From NCBI GenBank assembly GCA_963805705.1, contig CAWDVH010000005.1, positions 1,302,001 to 1,366,000 of the forward strand: 64,000 bases of DNA, read 5' to 3'. Position numbers and translations under genes: made by a program. Each line of letters starts with the position of its first letter. Position 1 is the stretch's first letter. The notes beneath the pieces were generated by a model that was not told where the DNA came from, made no database searches, and saw nothing but the letters and a program-made list of their open reading frames with translations. The DNA comes from CAWDVH01 sp963805705 (GTDB taxonomy: Bacteria; Actinomycetota; Actinomycetes; Streptosporangiales; Streptosporangiaceae). Positions 48,528 to 56,540 of the stretch are shown in pieces.

Positions 48528-49151
48528 CTAGCCGGTCTTGCGGGCGCGGCGGCGGCCCAGCTCATCGGCGGTGGCGCCCGGCGATGCCGGGGCGCTGCCG
48601 TCCGGGCCGCCGGCGTCAGCTCGCTCGGCGGGCAGCTCGGCGAGGCTGCCCTCGACCTCCTGCCAGACCCGGCCGAGCGCGATGCCGAATACGCCCTGGC
48701 CGCCTTGCAGCAGGTCCACGACCTCGTCCGCCGAGGTGCACTCGTAGACGCTCACGCCGTCGCTCATCAGGGTCACCTGAGCCAGGTCGGTCGCGCCCTG
48801 CTCGCGCAGGTAGGTGACGGCCGCCCTGATCTGCTGCAGTGAGATGCCGGTGTCCAGCAGCCGCTTGACGACCTTGAGCACGAGGATGTCGCGGAAGCCG
48901 TACAGGCGCTGCGAGCCGGATCCGCGCGCCGCGCGCACGGTCGGCTCGACCAGGCCGGTACGCGCCCAGTAGTCCAGCTGCCGGTAGGTGATGCCCGCCG
49001 CGGTGCACGCGGTGGGGCCGCGGTACCCGACGTCCTCGGGCCGTATCGTGAGCTCGTCGTCGAAAAGCAGGCCCTGCTCGCCGGCGTGCCGGGCGGCGGC
49101 GCCGCGAACTTCAGGCGCCTGCCCGTCACCCTTGGTTACCGCCACGCCCAC
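48528..49151 (-). CDS. MerR-family regulator, Rv1830-like
   Basis: A 207-aa MerR-type protein matching mycobacterial Rv1830. The helix-turn-helix/wing is GITYRQLDYWARTGLVEP and GSGSQRLYGFRDILVLKVVKRLLDTGISLQQI; the C-terminal effector region has VYECTSADEVVDLLQGGQGVFGIA. Studies in mycobacteria link this family to cell-division or cell-cycle genes. The frame is open to GTG 49190, but a TTGACG-N18-TAACGT promoter puts the transcript start near 49182, so GTG 49151 with AGGG upstream is chosen; GTG 49145 is a close alternative. Confidence 0.88.
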   Translation of the reverse strand: MGVAVTKGDGQAPEVRGAAARHAGEQGLLFDDELTIRPEDVGYRGPTACTAAGITYRQLDYWARTGLVEPTVRAARGSGSQRLYGFRDILVLKVVKRLLDTGISLQQIRAAVTYLREQGATDLAQVTLMSDGVSVYECTSADEVVDLLQGGQGVFGIALGRVWQEVEGSLAELPAERADAGGPDGSAPASPGATADELGRRRARKTG

Positions 49152-49188
49152 CTCACGCCCTGGAAAGTGTCCTGGGTACTCGTCTCGC

Positions 49189-49218
49189 ACGTTAGGCCGA
49201 CGGTGGTCAGCTCGTCAA
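49189..49218 (-). promoter_or_regulatory. Promoter TTGACG-N18-TAACGT of the Rv1830-like gene
   Basis: -35 TTGACG at 49213-49218 and -10 TAACGT at 49189-49194 on the minus strand, 18 bases apart: a near-consensus principal-sigma promoter. Confidence 0.6.
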
Positions 49219-49302
49219 CGATCGAACACGGCGCGTCGCGGTCGGAGTCATGACTCATGCCGAACCGTCCATCCCGTGCCGGTCCGGACACCGGCCCGCA
49301 GC

Positions 49303-49773
49303 TCAGGTGGATCGGCCGAAATCCTCTGGCGTGATGGTGTCCAGGAACTCACGGAACTTCTCGACCTCGTCCTCCTGCTCGTCCGGGATGGCCACGCCCG
49401 CCTCATCGAGTATCTCCTCGCTCGCGAAGATCGTCGCGCCGGTCCTGAGCGCGAGCGCGATCGAGTCTGACGGCCGGGCGCTGACCTCCTTGCCGTTGGA
49501 GAAGATCAGGTCAGCGAAGAAGATCCCGTCTCTGAGCGCGGTGATGTTCACGGTCTTGAGCTGCACGTTGAGTGCCTCGAGCACGTCCCGCATCAGGTCA
49601 TGGGTCAGCGGCCTGGCCGGCACCATGCCCTGCTGGGCAAAGGCGATGGCCGTCGCCTCCATGGGGCCGATCCAGATCGGCAAGTACCGCTCCCCCTGCG
49701 TCTCCTTCAGCAGGACGATGGGGTTATTCGTAGGCATCTCGACCCGGACGCCCACGACCTCCATCTGCCTCAC
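49303..49773 (-). CDS. Bifunctional nuclease-domain protein (DUF151)
   Basis: A 156-aa protein like mycobacterial Rv1829. VVGVRVEMPTNNPIVLLKE, YLPIWIGPMEATAIA and RPSDSIALALRTGATIFASEEIL are the conserved DUF151/BFN motifs. Plant and bacterial members have reported DNase/RNase activity; the role in actinobacteria is not established. GTG 49773 with GGACGGAG upstream. Part of the garA-ftsR-DUF151-merR block. Confidence 0.92.
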   Translation of the reverse strand: MRQMEVVGVRVEMPTNNPIVLLKETQGERYLPIWIGPMEATAIAFAQQGMVPARPLTHDLMRDVLEALNVQLKTVNITALRDGIFFADLIFSNGKEVSARPSDSIALALRTGATIFASEEILDEAGVAIPDEQEDEVEKFREFLDTITPEDFGRST

Positions 49774-49820
49774 GGCCGCTCCGTCCTCACATGCGCCTGA
49801 CGCGCTGCCCGCACTTCTGG

Positions 49821-49849
49821 ACCCTGCTTAAAGGCATTCCCTTTGTCAA
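49821..49849 (-). promoter_or_regulatory. Promoter TTGACA-N17-CAGGGT of the DUF151 gene
   Basis: A consensus -35 TTGACA (49844-49849, minus strand) and CAGGGT (49821-49826) with a 17-base spacer. The start would be ~41 bases before GTG 49773, leaving room for the RBS. It shows that this gene can be transcribed independently of garA-ftsR. Confidence 0.6.
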
Positions 49850-49908
49850 AGTACACCCGCTATCTGGGCCGCCTGGCCCGTGCCCTGGTTACCCGGCCGA
49901 AGTCCAGG

Positions 49909-50637
49909 TCACGCGCTGGCTTCCTGATCCCGCGCCGGCGCCCCCGGCTCGGCGGCCCGCGGGACCCCCGCGGCGCCTCCGGGCAGGCCAGCCTCGGCCA
50001 GCGCGGCCTCGATCAGGGCTCGATGTAGGGGTAGCAGTAGCGCCGCGATCTCCCGCGCCGTCTGCCCGGCCAGTTCCCGTGCCTCGGGGTTGCGCTGGCG
50101 CAGCGTCGGCGCGACGACCTGCTCGATCAGCGAGGTCTCCCGCTCGACGGCGGCCCGCACGGCCCGTAGATGCCGGGCCTCGACGCCGTAGGCGGCCAGC
50201 GCGGCCACCGTGACCGCCACGTCCACCGCGTCCTGGCCATACTGCCGCCCGACGCGCCGGACCAGGCCGTAGGTCTCAAGCTCGCTCAGCTGAGCCTCCT
50301 CGATGCCGGCGGCGTCCAGGAGCTCACGCCGGCTGAGCATCTCGCCGCGCTGCGAGCCGGGCGCCGCGGCGGGGCGGTCGGCGGCGGGCTGCGCCAGCCG
50401 CTCCTTGATGACCCGCAGCGGCAGGTACTGATCTCGCTGCGTGGTGAGGATGAAGCGAAGCTGCTCCACGTCGGCCGGTCCGAACTTGCGGTATCCGGAC
50501 GGCGACCGCGCCGGGGCGATCAGGCCCTCCGACTCCAGAAACCGGATCTTGGACACCCTGATATCAGGAAACTCCGCGCGGAGCTGGGCGAGCACCTCGC
50601 CGATGCCGAGATATGCCCGGGCAGGCTGAGCATTCAT
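49909..50637 (-). CDS. ftsR: MerR-family regulator FtsR (Rv1828-like)
   Basis: A 242-aa protein matching Rv1828 and corynebacterial FtsR, an activator of ftsZ. The N-terminal HTH is YLGIGEVLAQLRAEFPDIRVSKIRFLESEGLI with SGYRKFGPADVEQLRFILTTQRDQYLPLRVIKERL; the C-terminal part has GVEARHLRAVRAAVERE. ATG 50637 overlaps the garA stop (ATGA), so it is coupled to garA. The tail after residue 215 is Ala/Pro/Gly rich. Confidence 0.9.
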   Translation of the reverse strand: MNAQPARAYLGIGEVLAQLRAEFPDIRVSKIRFLESEGLIAPARSPSGYRKFGPADVEQLRFILTTQRDQYLPLRVIKERLAQPAADRPAAAPGSQRGEMLSRRELLDAAGIEEAQLSELETYGLVRRVGRQYGQDAVDVAVTVAALAAYGVEARHLRAVRAAVERETSLIEQVVAPTLRQRNPEARELAGQTAREIAALLLPLHRALIEAALAEAGLPGGAAGVPRAAEPGAPARDQEASA

Positions 50638-51179
50638 CCCCCGACCTGCGCGCCCCCGCCGTCATGTCCTGCCTGAGAGCGCGGGCCCAGGAGGAACACC
50701 AGGCGGAACTTGCCGACCTGGACCTCGTCACCGCCGCTCAGATCCGTCGCCTCGATCCGCTCGCGGTTCACGTACGTGCCGTTGAGGCTGCCCACGTCGC
50801 GGACCGTGAACCGGCCGCCCTGCCGGTAGAACTCGGCATGCCTCCTGGACACGGTCACGTCGTCGAGGAAGATGTCGCTCTCGGGATGCCGGCCGATCAG
50901 CGTGAGGTCGCTGTCCAGCAGGAACCTGCTGCCGGCATTGGGCCCGCGCTGCACGAGCAGCAGGGCGGTCCCTGGCGGCAGGGCATCCAGCGTCGCCGCA
51001 TCGGTGACGGAGTCATCGCCGTACTCTCCTTCAGGCGCCTCACCGCCCACGGAGATTATCGAGGTCGTCTCGGGACCGCGCTCGCCCTGGCCGCGCATCA
51101 GCGGGGTGCCGCACTGCGCGCAGAAACGCGCGCCGTCGGGATTTGCTTCACCGCACCCGGTGCAGTAGACGCTGGGCAT
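50634..51179 (-). CDS. garA: FHA-domain protein GarA-like with N-terminal zinc ribbon
   Basis: A 181-aa forkhead-associated protein. The N-terminus MPSVYCTGCGEANPDGARFCAQCG is a four-cysteine zinc ribbon, absent from mycobacterial GarA; the FHA domain has LLDSDLTLIGRHPESDIFLDDVTVSRRHAEF and VRDVGSLNGTYVNRERI (phosphothreonine-binding Arg, Ser, Asn). GarA is phosphorylated by Ser/Thr kinases and regulates 2-oxoglutarate and glutamate enzymes; the threonine cluster here, PETTSIISV, resembles the GarA ETTS phosphosite. ATG 51179; the upstream frame to 51563 is non-homologous. The gap 51180-51573 shows nothing else. Confidence 0.9.
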   Translation of the reverse strand: MPSVYCTGCGEANPDGARFCAQCGTPLMRGQGERGPETTSIISVGGEAPEGEYGDDSVTDAATLDALPPGTALLLVQRGPNAGSRFLLDSDLTLIGRHPESDIFLDDVTVSRRHAEFYRQGGRFTVRDVGSLNGTYVNRERIEATDLSGGDEVQVGKFRLVFLLGPRSQAGHDGGGAQVGG

Positions 51180-51573
51180 TTCGCTGCCTAGTCTCCCATT
51201 CGTCGGCTGCGGGACCCAGGCGGCAGGTCCATCACCCTGGGTGGCGCGCCGCGCGGAGTCTGGTGGTGCCGTCAACGCTACCGGCGATGAGGCGTGCCGG
51301 TCTACGCGCCACGCACGGCCTGCACGGCCACGCGGCCGCTGGTCAGCTGAGCCGCGCGCGGCAGCGCCCGGCGTGGCCCGCGCTGATGCTTCCGGCCACG
51401 CGGGCGTGCCAGTCAGCGCCGGTGCCTCCGGCCGCGCTGAGCCCACCCGGACCCTGTGCCGACGCCTCCGCCACATTTCGCTGAACCTCCCGTGCACCCC
51501 CGCCACCCGGTCACCGCACGACGCTGGCGATTCTCTCACGCCCGAGGGTATCCGCGCCGGCACTCCGACGTGA

Positions 51574-54072
51574 TCAGCGGCCGGCCTGCTCCACGACCGC
51601 CGCCCATTCGTCCAGCAGGGCCTGGGCCGTGTCGCCGTCGGCGCCCTCGGCCCACAGGTGCGTGACCGCGTCCGATGGATCGGGCAGGACCAGGATCCAG
51701 CCTCGGCCAGGCTCCACGACGCGCACCCCGTCAGTGGTGTCGATCGTGCGGTCGCCGGCCGCCTCCACGACGGTACGCATGACGATCCCCTTCGCGGCCC
51801 AGGGCGTGGGCATCGAGCGCTTCAGCAGGTGGGCGGCCGGGATCCGGGCCTGGATCTGGCTCAGGGTCATCCGGGTCCTGGCCACGAGCCCGAGCAGCCG
51901 GGTGAAGGCCGCGATGCCGTCAATGGACCGGGAGAACTCCGGCACGATGAAGCCGCCCCGGCCATCCGCCGCGAAGATCACGTCCTCCCCCGCCGTGGCC
52001 TCGTACAGGCCGTACAGGGAGGTTGGCGTCCAGTCCACCTCGACGGAGTGGTAGCGGCTGACCTGCTCGGCGACCCTGGTGGTGGTGACCGGCAGGGCGA
52101 CCCGGCCGGCCCGCCGCTCCGCGGCGATCAGGTCCAGCACCAGCAGCAGGGCCCGGTCGTCGCTGACCATCGCGCCCTTGTCGTCCACCAGGCTGATCCG
52201 CTCCCCCACCGGGTCAAAACGGACGCCAAACGCTGCTCTGGAGGACGACACGAGCTCGGCCAGCCGGTGCATTCCGGCGCGGATCTGCGCGAGCGACTGG
52301 GTCGGTGAGGCCTCATCGAGGCGATTATTGACGGTCAGGACGTCGACCCCGATCCGGCCCAGCAGCCCGGGCAGCACCAGCGAGGCGGTGCCGCCCGCGC
52401 AGTCGACGACGACCTTCAGGCCCGCTCCGAGCACGCCGTTCATGTCGACGCAGCGCAGCAGTTCACGGGTATAGGCCTCGATCACCCGCGGCGGATAGGT
52501 CAGCTCCGCTATCTCGCCGGGGAACGCGCGCCGGTATTCCTGCCGGGAGAAGACGCGCTCCAGCTTGCGCTGCGCCGCCTGGGACAGGTCCGCGCCCTGC
52601 TCATCCAGGAAGATGATGTCGATGGACTGCGGATCGCCCGGCGTGGTGCGCAGGGCGATCCCCCCGCTGCACTCGCTGCGGGCGGTCTCGAACCTGGCCA
52701 CGGGCAGCGGCTGGGCCTCCAGGTCGACCACGTTGATCGCGCTGGCGTTCAGCGCGCCGTGCACGGCGCGCTTCAGTGCCCGTGCCGCCCGCGACACATC
52801 ACGGGACGTGGTGACGACTGTGCCCTTCCTCAGCGTGGTCGCGTACGCGCTGGCCAGCCGGACGCACAGCTCGGGCGTGACCTCCACATTGACCAGGCCG
52901 GATACCCCCCGCGGGCCGAACAGGGTGCGCTGGCCGCGCGACTCCCAGATGACGCTCGTATTCACGACGGCGCCAGCTTCGATGGTCTTGAACGGGTAGA
53001 CCTTGACCCCGGCGGAGATGTAAGCCTCGGGCTCGATGACGCACTCGTCCCCGACGACGGCGGCCTCCTCGATCCGCGCGGAGGCCATCACGTCTGTGTT
53101 CTTGCCGATGACGCAGCCGCGCAGCGTGACGCCGATTCCGACGTAGACGTTGTTATGCACGACGGCGCGGTGCAGGAACGCGCCCTCCTTCACCACCACG
53201 TTGCTGCCGACGACGGTGAACTCGCGCAGTTGCGCACCGGCCTCGATCTTGGCGTAGTCGCCGATGCACAGCGGCCCGGTCAGCACCGCCTCCGGGTCGA
53301 CCTCGGCGCCCTCGGCGACCCAGACGCCGGGCGACATCTCGAATCCGTCGATCTCCGCCTTGACCTTGCCGGTCAGCACGTCCGCCTGCGCCTTCATGTA
53401 GCTCTCGTGCGTCCCGACATCCTCCCAGTACGCGTCGGCCACGCAGCCGAACAGCGGTGCCCCGCGCTTGAGCAGCCGCGGGAAGACCTGACCTGACCAG
53501 TCTGTGACCTCGCCGGATGGCACTTCCTCCAGGACCTCAGGCTCCATCACGTAGATACCGGTGTTGACGGTGTCGGAGAACACCTGGCCCCAGGTCGGCT
53601 TCTCCAGGAACCGCTGGATGCGGCCGTCGTCATCGGCAATGACGATGCCGAACTCCAGCGGGTCGGGAACGCGGGTCAGGCCGACCGTCACCAGCGCGCC
53701 GTTGTCCTTGTGGAAGCGGACCAGATCGGACAGGTCGATGTCGGTGAGCGCATCCCCCGATATCACCAGGAACGGCCCGTCGCGCAGGGCATCCTCGGCG
53801 TTCTTCACGCTTCCGGCGGTGCCCAGCGGCATCTCCTCGGTGGCGTACTGGAGGCTCATGCCGAAATCCTCGCCGTCGCCGAAGTAGTTGCGCACCATCG
53901 AGGCGAGGAACTGCACGGTGACGACGGTCTCGCTGAAGCCGTGCCGCCGGAGCAGCCTGAGCACGTGCTCCATGATCGGCCGGTTGGCCACCGGCAGCAG
54001 GGGCTTGGGCTGATTAGCTGTCATTGGCCGCAGCCGCGTACCTTCTCCCCCGGCCATCACGACGGCCTTCAC
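51574..54072 (-). CDS. Mannose-1-phosphate guanylyltransferase-like protein with phosphomannomutase-like domain
   Basis: An 832-aa three-part protein. Residues 1-~235 are a nucleotidyltransferase: VVMAGGEGTRLRPMT, the Lys in QPKPLLPVANRP, and GVRGD-like SGDALTDIDL. Residues ~240-370 are left-handed beta-helix hexapeptide repeats. The rest resembles phosphohexomutases (LFGPRGVSGLVNVEVTPE at the domain start), but the catalytic TASHNP serine loop is replaced by ALRTTPGDPQ, so mutase activity is doubtful. Long proteins of this type occur in actinobacteria and cyanobacteria and are usually named mannose-1-phosphate guanyltransferase. GTG 54072 overlaps the stop of the upstream gene. It could make GDP-mannose for the mannosyltransferases in this window. 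Confidence 0.88.
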   Translation of the reverse strand: MKAVVMAGGEGTRLRPMTANQPKPLLPVANRPIMEHVLRLLRRHGFSETVVTVQFLASMVRNYFGDGEDFGMSLQYATEEMPLGTAGSVKNAEDALRDGPFLVISGDALTDIDLSDLVRFHKDNGALVTVGLTRVPDPLEFGIVIADDDGRIQRFLEKPTWGQVFSDTVNTGIYVMEPEVLEEVPSGEVTDWSGQVFPRLLKRGAPLFGCVADAYWEDVGTHESYMKAQADVLTGKVKAEIDGFEMSPGVWVAEGAEVDPEAVLTGPLCIGDYAKIEAGAQLREFTVVGSNVVVKEGAFLHRAVVHNNVYVGIGVTLRGCVIGKNTDVMASARIEEAAVVGDECVIEPEAYISAGVKVYPFKTIEAGAVVNTSVIWESRGQRTLFGPRGVSGLVNVEVTPELCVRLASAYATTLRKGTVVTTSRDVSRAARALKRAVHGALNASAINVVDLEAQPLPVARFETARSECSGGIALRTTPGDPQSIDIIFLDEQGADLSQAAQRKLERVFSRQEYRRAFPGEIAELTYPPRVIEAYTRELLRCVDMNGVLGAGLKVVVDCAGGTASLVLPGLLGRIGVDVLTVNNRLDEASPTQSLAQIRAGMHRLAELVSSSRAAFGVRFDPVGERISLVDDKGAMVSDDRALLLVLDLIAAERRAGRVALPVTTTRVAEQVSRYHSVEVDWTPTSLYGLYEATAGEDVIFAADGRGGFIVPEFSRSIDGIAAFTRLLGLVARTRMTLSQIQARIPAAHLLKRSMPTPWAAKGIVMRTVVEAAGDRTIDTTDGVRVVEPGRGWILVLPDPSDAVTHLWAEGADGDTAQALLDEWAAVVEQAGR

Positions 54073-54761
54073 GACTGGCTGCGCTCCCTTCTGGCCGGGT
54101 CAGCGCCGTTCGCGCTGCTGTCAGTACCGTCGCCCTGGTCCGCGGCGAGCAGGCGCCGGGCCTGCTCGGCATACAGCAGCGCGGCGCACCAGTACAGTGC
54201 CGTTCCCCAGATAGCGAACGCCCAACCGGCGATCCGCGCGGCCTCGGCGTAGCCAGCCGGGTGCGCGCCGAGGAGCAGTAGCGGAAAAGCGTAGAGCAGG
54301 CAGAGCGTAGCGGTCTTGCCGGCGAAGCTGACCTGCAGTGGCGGGTAGCCATGCCGGCGCAGCACGATCAGCACGACGGCCAGCAGCAGCTCGCGGGCGG
54401 CCAGCAGGCCCACCAGCCACCACGGGATTATGTCGCGGACCGCGAGCGCTACGACCGTGGCCACAATGTAGAGCCGGTCGGCAGCCGGGTCGAGCAGCTG
54501 GCCCAGGCGGCTCTGCTGGTTCAGCGCCCTGGCGATCTTGCCGTCCAGCCAGTCGGACACCCCCGAGGCGACCAGCAGGGCGAACGCCCACCAGTCGGCC
54601 GTCTGGGTCCTCGGGACCAGGACCAGCCACAGAAAGACCGGCACCCCGGCCAGCCGGGCCGCGCTGATCGCGTTCGGGATCGTCAGGACCCGGTCGCCCG
54701 GATCACTGTCAGCGGCCCCGCCCTTCGCGGTACTGATGGCCTCGCCGTGCTGCTCGGTCAT
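54069..54761 (-). CDS. CDP-alcohol phosphatidyltransferase family protein
   Basis: A 230-aa membrane enzyme that joins CDP-diacylglycerol (or CDP-alcohol) with an alcohol. The signature D-G-x2-A-R-x8-G-x3-D-x3-D is complete in VSDWLDGKIARALNQQ then RLGQLLDPAADR. About five helices follow the N-terminal LTIPNAISAARLAGVPVF, typical of PgsA-like phosphatidylglycerophosphate or cardiolipin synthases. The exact alcohol is undetermined. The 116-base gap 54762-54877 shows no gene. Confidence 0.9.
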   Translation of the reverse strand: MTEQHGEAISTAKGGAADSDPGDRVLTIPNAISAARLAGVPVFLWLVLVPRTQTADWWAFALLVASGVSDWLDGKIARALNQQSRLGQLLDPAADRLYIVATVVALAVRDIIPWWLVGLLAARELLLAVVLIVLRRHGYPPLQVSFAGKTATLCLLYAFPLLLLGAHPAGYAEAARIAGWAFAIWGTALYWCAALLYAEQARRLLAADQGDGTDSSANGADPARRERSQS

Positions 54762-54877
54762 GGCCCCTCAACTCGCGCGTCCCCCCTGGCTGACCCTACT
54801 CCCCGCCCGACCCGCCCGCGCGGAGCGGACAGGCAGGAAGGACCCGGGCCGGCCGTGGGTCCCGGCGGCCCGCGGCG

Positions 54878-56062
54878 CTACGGCGCTTCCCACAGGGTGG
54901 CGATCCCCTGGCCGACGCCGATGCACATGGCGGCGGCCGCCCTGCGGGCACCGCGCCGCCGCAGCTCGTGCAGCAAGGCGGTCGTGATCCGGGCACCCGA
55001 GCAGCCCAGCGGATGCCCGATGGCAATCGCGCCGCCGTTGACATTCACCAGCTCGGGGTCGAGCTTGAGCTCGTCGATGACGGCCACCCCCTGGGCCGCG
55101 AACGCCTCGTTGAGCTCTATCAGGTCCAGGTCACTGACCTGCCAGCCGGCTCGCCGCAATCCCTTGGTCATCGCGGGTACCGGGCCGATCCCCATGTAGT
55201 CCGGATGCACCCCGGCCGCTGTCGCCCCGACGTACCTGGCTATCGGCGTGGCACCGGCGGAGGTCATCGCCTGCTCGGACATCAGCAGGACGCCCGCCGC
55301 GCCGTCGTTCAGCGGGGAGGAGTTCCCGCCGGTGACGGTGCCGTCCTTGCGGAAGGCGGGCTTCCTGGCGGCCAGGTCGGCGATGGTCAGGCTGGCCCTG
55401 ATTCCCTCGTCCCTGGTTACCTCGCCCCCCGGCGTCATGACAGGGATGATCTCCTCAGCCAGCAGGCCCGCCTCCTGGGCGCGGCCCGCGCGCTGGTGAC
55501 TGAGCAGGGCGAACTGGTCCTGACGGTCGCGGCCGACGCCGTAGCGCTCAGCGACATTCTCAGCGGTCTCGCCGAGTGAGATGGGCGGGTAAAGCTCGCG
55601 CATCAGCGGGCTCACCAGCCGCCATCCCAGCCGGGTGTCGGCCACGCCGGTTTCACGGGGAAATGGCTCGGCCGCACGGGGCAGCACAAACGGGGCCCTG
55701 GTCATGGACTCCGCCCCGCCGGCCAGGCAGATGTCGGCGTCGCCGGCCGCGATGGCCCTCGCCGCGCCGCAGATAGCCTCCATCCCCGACCCGCACAGCC
55801 GGTTCACCGTCGCGCCAGGGATCTCCACCGGCAGCCCGGCCAGCAGTACTCCCATCCGGGCCACGTTGCGGTTGTCCTCGCCTGCCTGGTTCGCGGCGCC
55901 CCAGTACACGTCATCGACGGAACCGGGATCGAGCCAGTCGTTGCGCGCCATGATGGCCCTGATCACATCAGCGGTCAGATGGTCGGGCCGTACCTCCGCC
56001 AGCGCTCCCTTGATTTTCCCCACCGGCGTCCTGCACGCGTCGACGGCGAACACTGCCGTCAT
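54878..56062 (-). CDS. Acetyl-CoA C-acyltransferase (thiolase)
   Basis: A 394-aa thiolase. The acyl-accepting cysteine is C90 in VNRLCGSGMEAI, the catalytic His350 is in GGAIAIGHPLGCSGAR and Cys380 in MCIGVGQGIAT; NEAFAAQGVAVI is also typical. Sequence flavour is close to PcaF/FadA-type degradative thiolases (beta-ketoadipyl or 3-ketoacyl-CoA). It is separated from the ACP gene by 187 bases with tandem repeats, so it may not belong to the polyamine operon. Start ATG 56062. Confidence 0.92.
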   Translation of the reverse strand: MTAVFAVDACRTPVGKIKGALAEVRPDHLTADVIRAIMARNDWLDPGSVDDVYWGAANQAGEDNRNVARMGVLLAGLPVEIPGATVNRLCGSGMEAICGAARAIAAGDADICLAGGAESMTRAPFVLPRAAEPFPRETGVADTRLGWRLVSPLMRELYPPISLGETAENVAERYGVGRDRQDQFALLSHQRAGRAQEAGLLAEEIIPVMTPGGEVTRDEGIRASLTIADLAARKPAFRKDGTVTGGNSSPLNDGAAGVLLMSEQAMTSAGATPIARYVGATAAGVHPDYMGIGPVPAMTKGLRRAGWQVSDLDLIELNEAFAAQGVAVIDELKLDPELVNVNGGAIAIGHPLGCSGARITTALLHELRRRGARRAAAAMCIGVGQGIATLWEAP

Positions 56063-56217
56063 CGGCCACCTCCCGCTGTCTGGGGCCCGTCGCCCGGCCC
56101 CGGGTCCCGCGGTCCGCCTCGGGCCGCCACCAACGAGATTATCCGCGTGGCCCTCAGTGTCCAGCGCAGGCCGGTGCCGCTGGCGTCAGCTGTGATCCGG
56201 GCGGCCGGCAGTGATCC

Positions 56218-56274
56218 GGGCGGGTGGCTGTCAGCTGGGCGGGTGGCTGTCAGCTGGGCGGGTGGCTGTCAGCT
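56218..56274. repeat. 19-bp perfect tandem repeat, 3 copies, spanning the ACP stop
   Basis: GGGCGGGTGGCTGTCAGCT at 56218-56236, 56237-56255 and 56256-56274, followed by a partial copy. The ACP stop (56250-56252 on the minus strand) lies in the middle copy. 19 is not a multiple of three, so each copy shifts the frame. The remaining gap 56063-56217 shows no gene. Confidence 0.9.
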
Positions 56275-56540
56275 GGGCGGGCGGGTGCCCGGTCCTCGAT
56301 GAAGGCGGCGAGCGTTCCGAGGGTGGCCAGTGCGTCGAGGTTCAGGTCCTCGCCGGCCACGTCCACGCCGAACTGGTACCGGACCCGGCGCAGCAGCAGC
56401 GTGCCCGCTAGCGAGTCCAGGCCCACGCCCGTGCCGAACAAGGCGGTCTGCGGGGAGATGCCGAGCACCGCGGGGTTGCCTGTCACCTCGGCCAGGATCT
56501 GCCGCAGCTCACTGGCCACCGACGGCCGGGCGCCGGTCAC
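56250..56540 (-). CDS. Acyl carrier protein
   Basis: A 96-aa stand-alone carrier protein. The phosphopantetheine site is GVGLDSLAGT with Ser43; helix I (VASELRQILAEVTGN) and the C-terminal acidic helices match the ACP fold. GTG 56540 overlaps the FkbH-like stop (GTGA). It is the last gene of the bpsA-GNAT-FkbH-ACP operon and the likely partner of the FkbH-like protein, since FkbH enzymes load glyceryl groups onto a dedicated ACP. A longer upstream frame (to 56801) lies within the FkbH-like gene. Confidence 0.88.
   Translation of the reverse strand: MTGARPSVASELRQILAEVTGNPAVLGISPQTALFGTGVGLDSLAGTLLLRRVRYQFGVDVAGEDLNLDALATLGTLAAFIEDRAPARPADSHPPS

Noticed and set aside
51180..51563. 128-residue N-terminal extension of the FHA protein
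   Set aside because: Low-complexity translation without homology; the zinc ribbon starting at ATG 51179 is a natural N-terminus.
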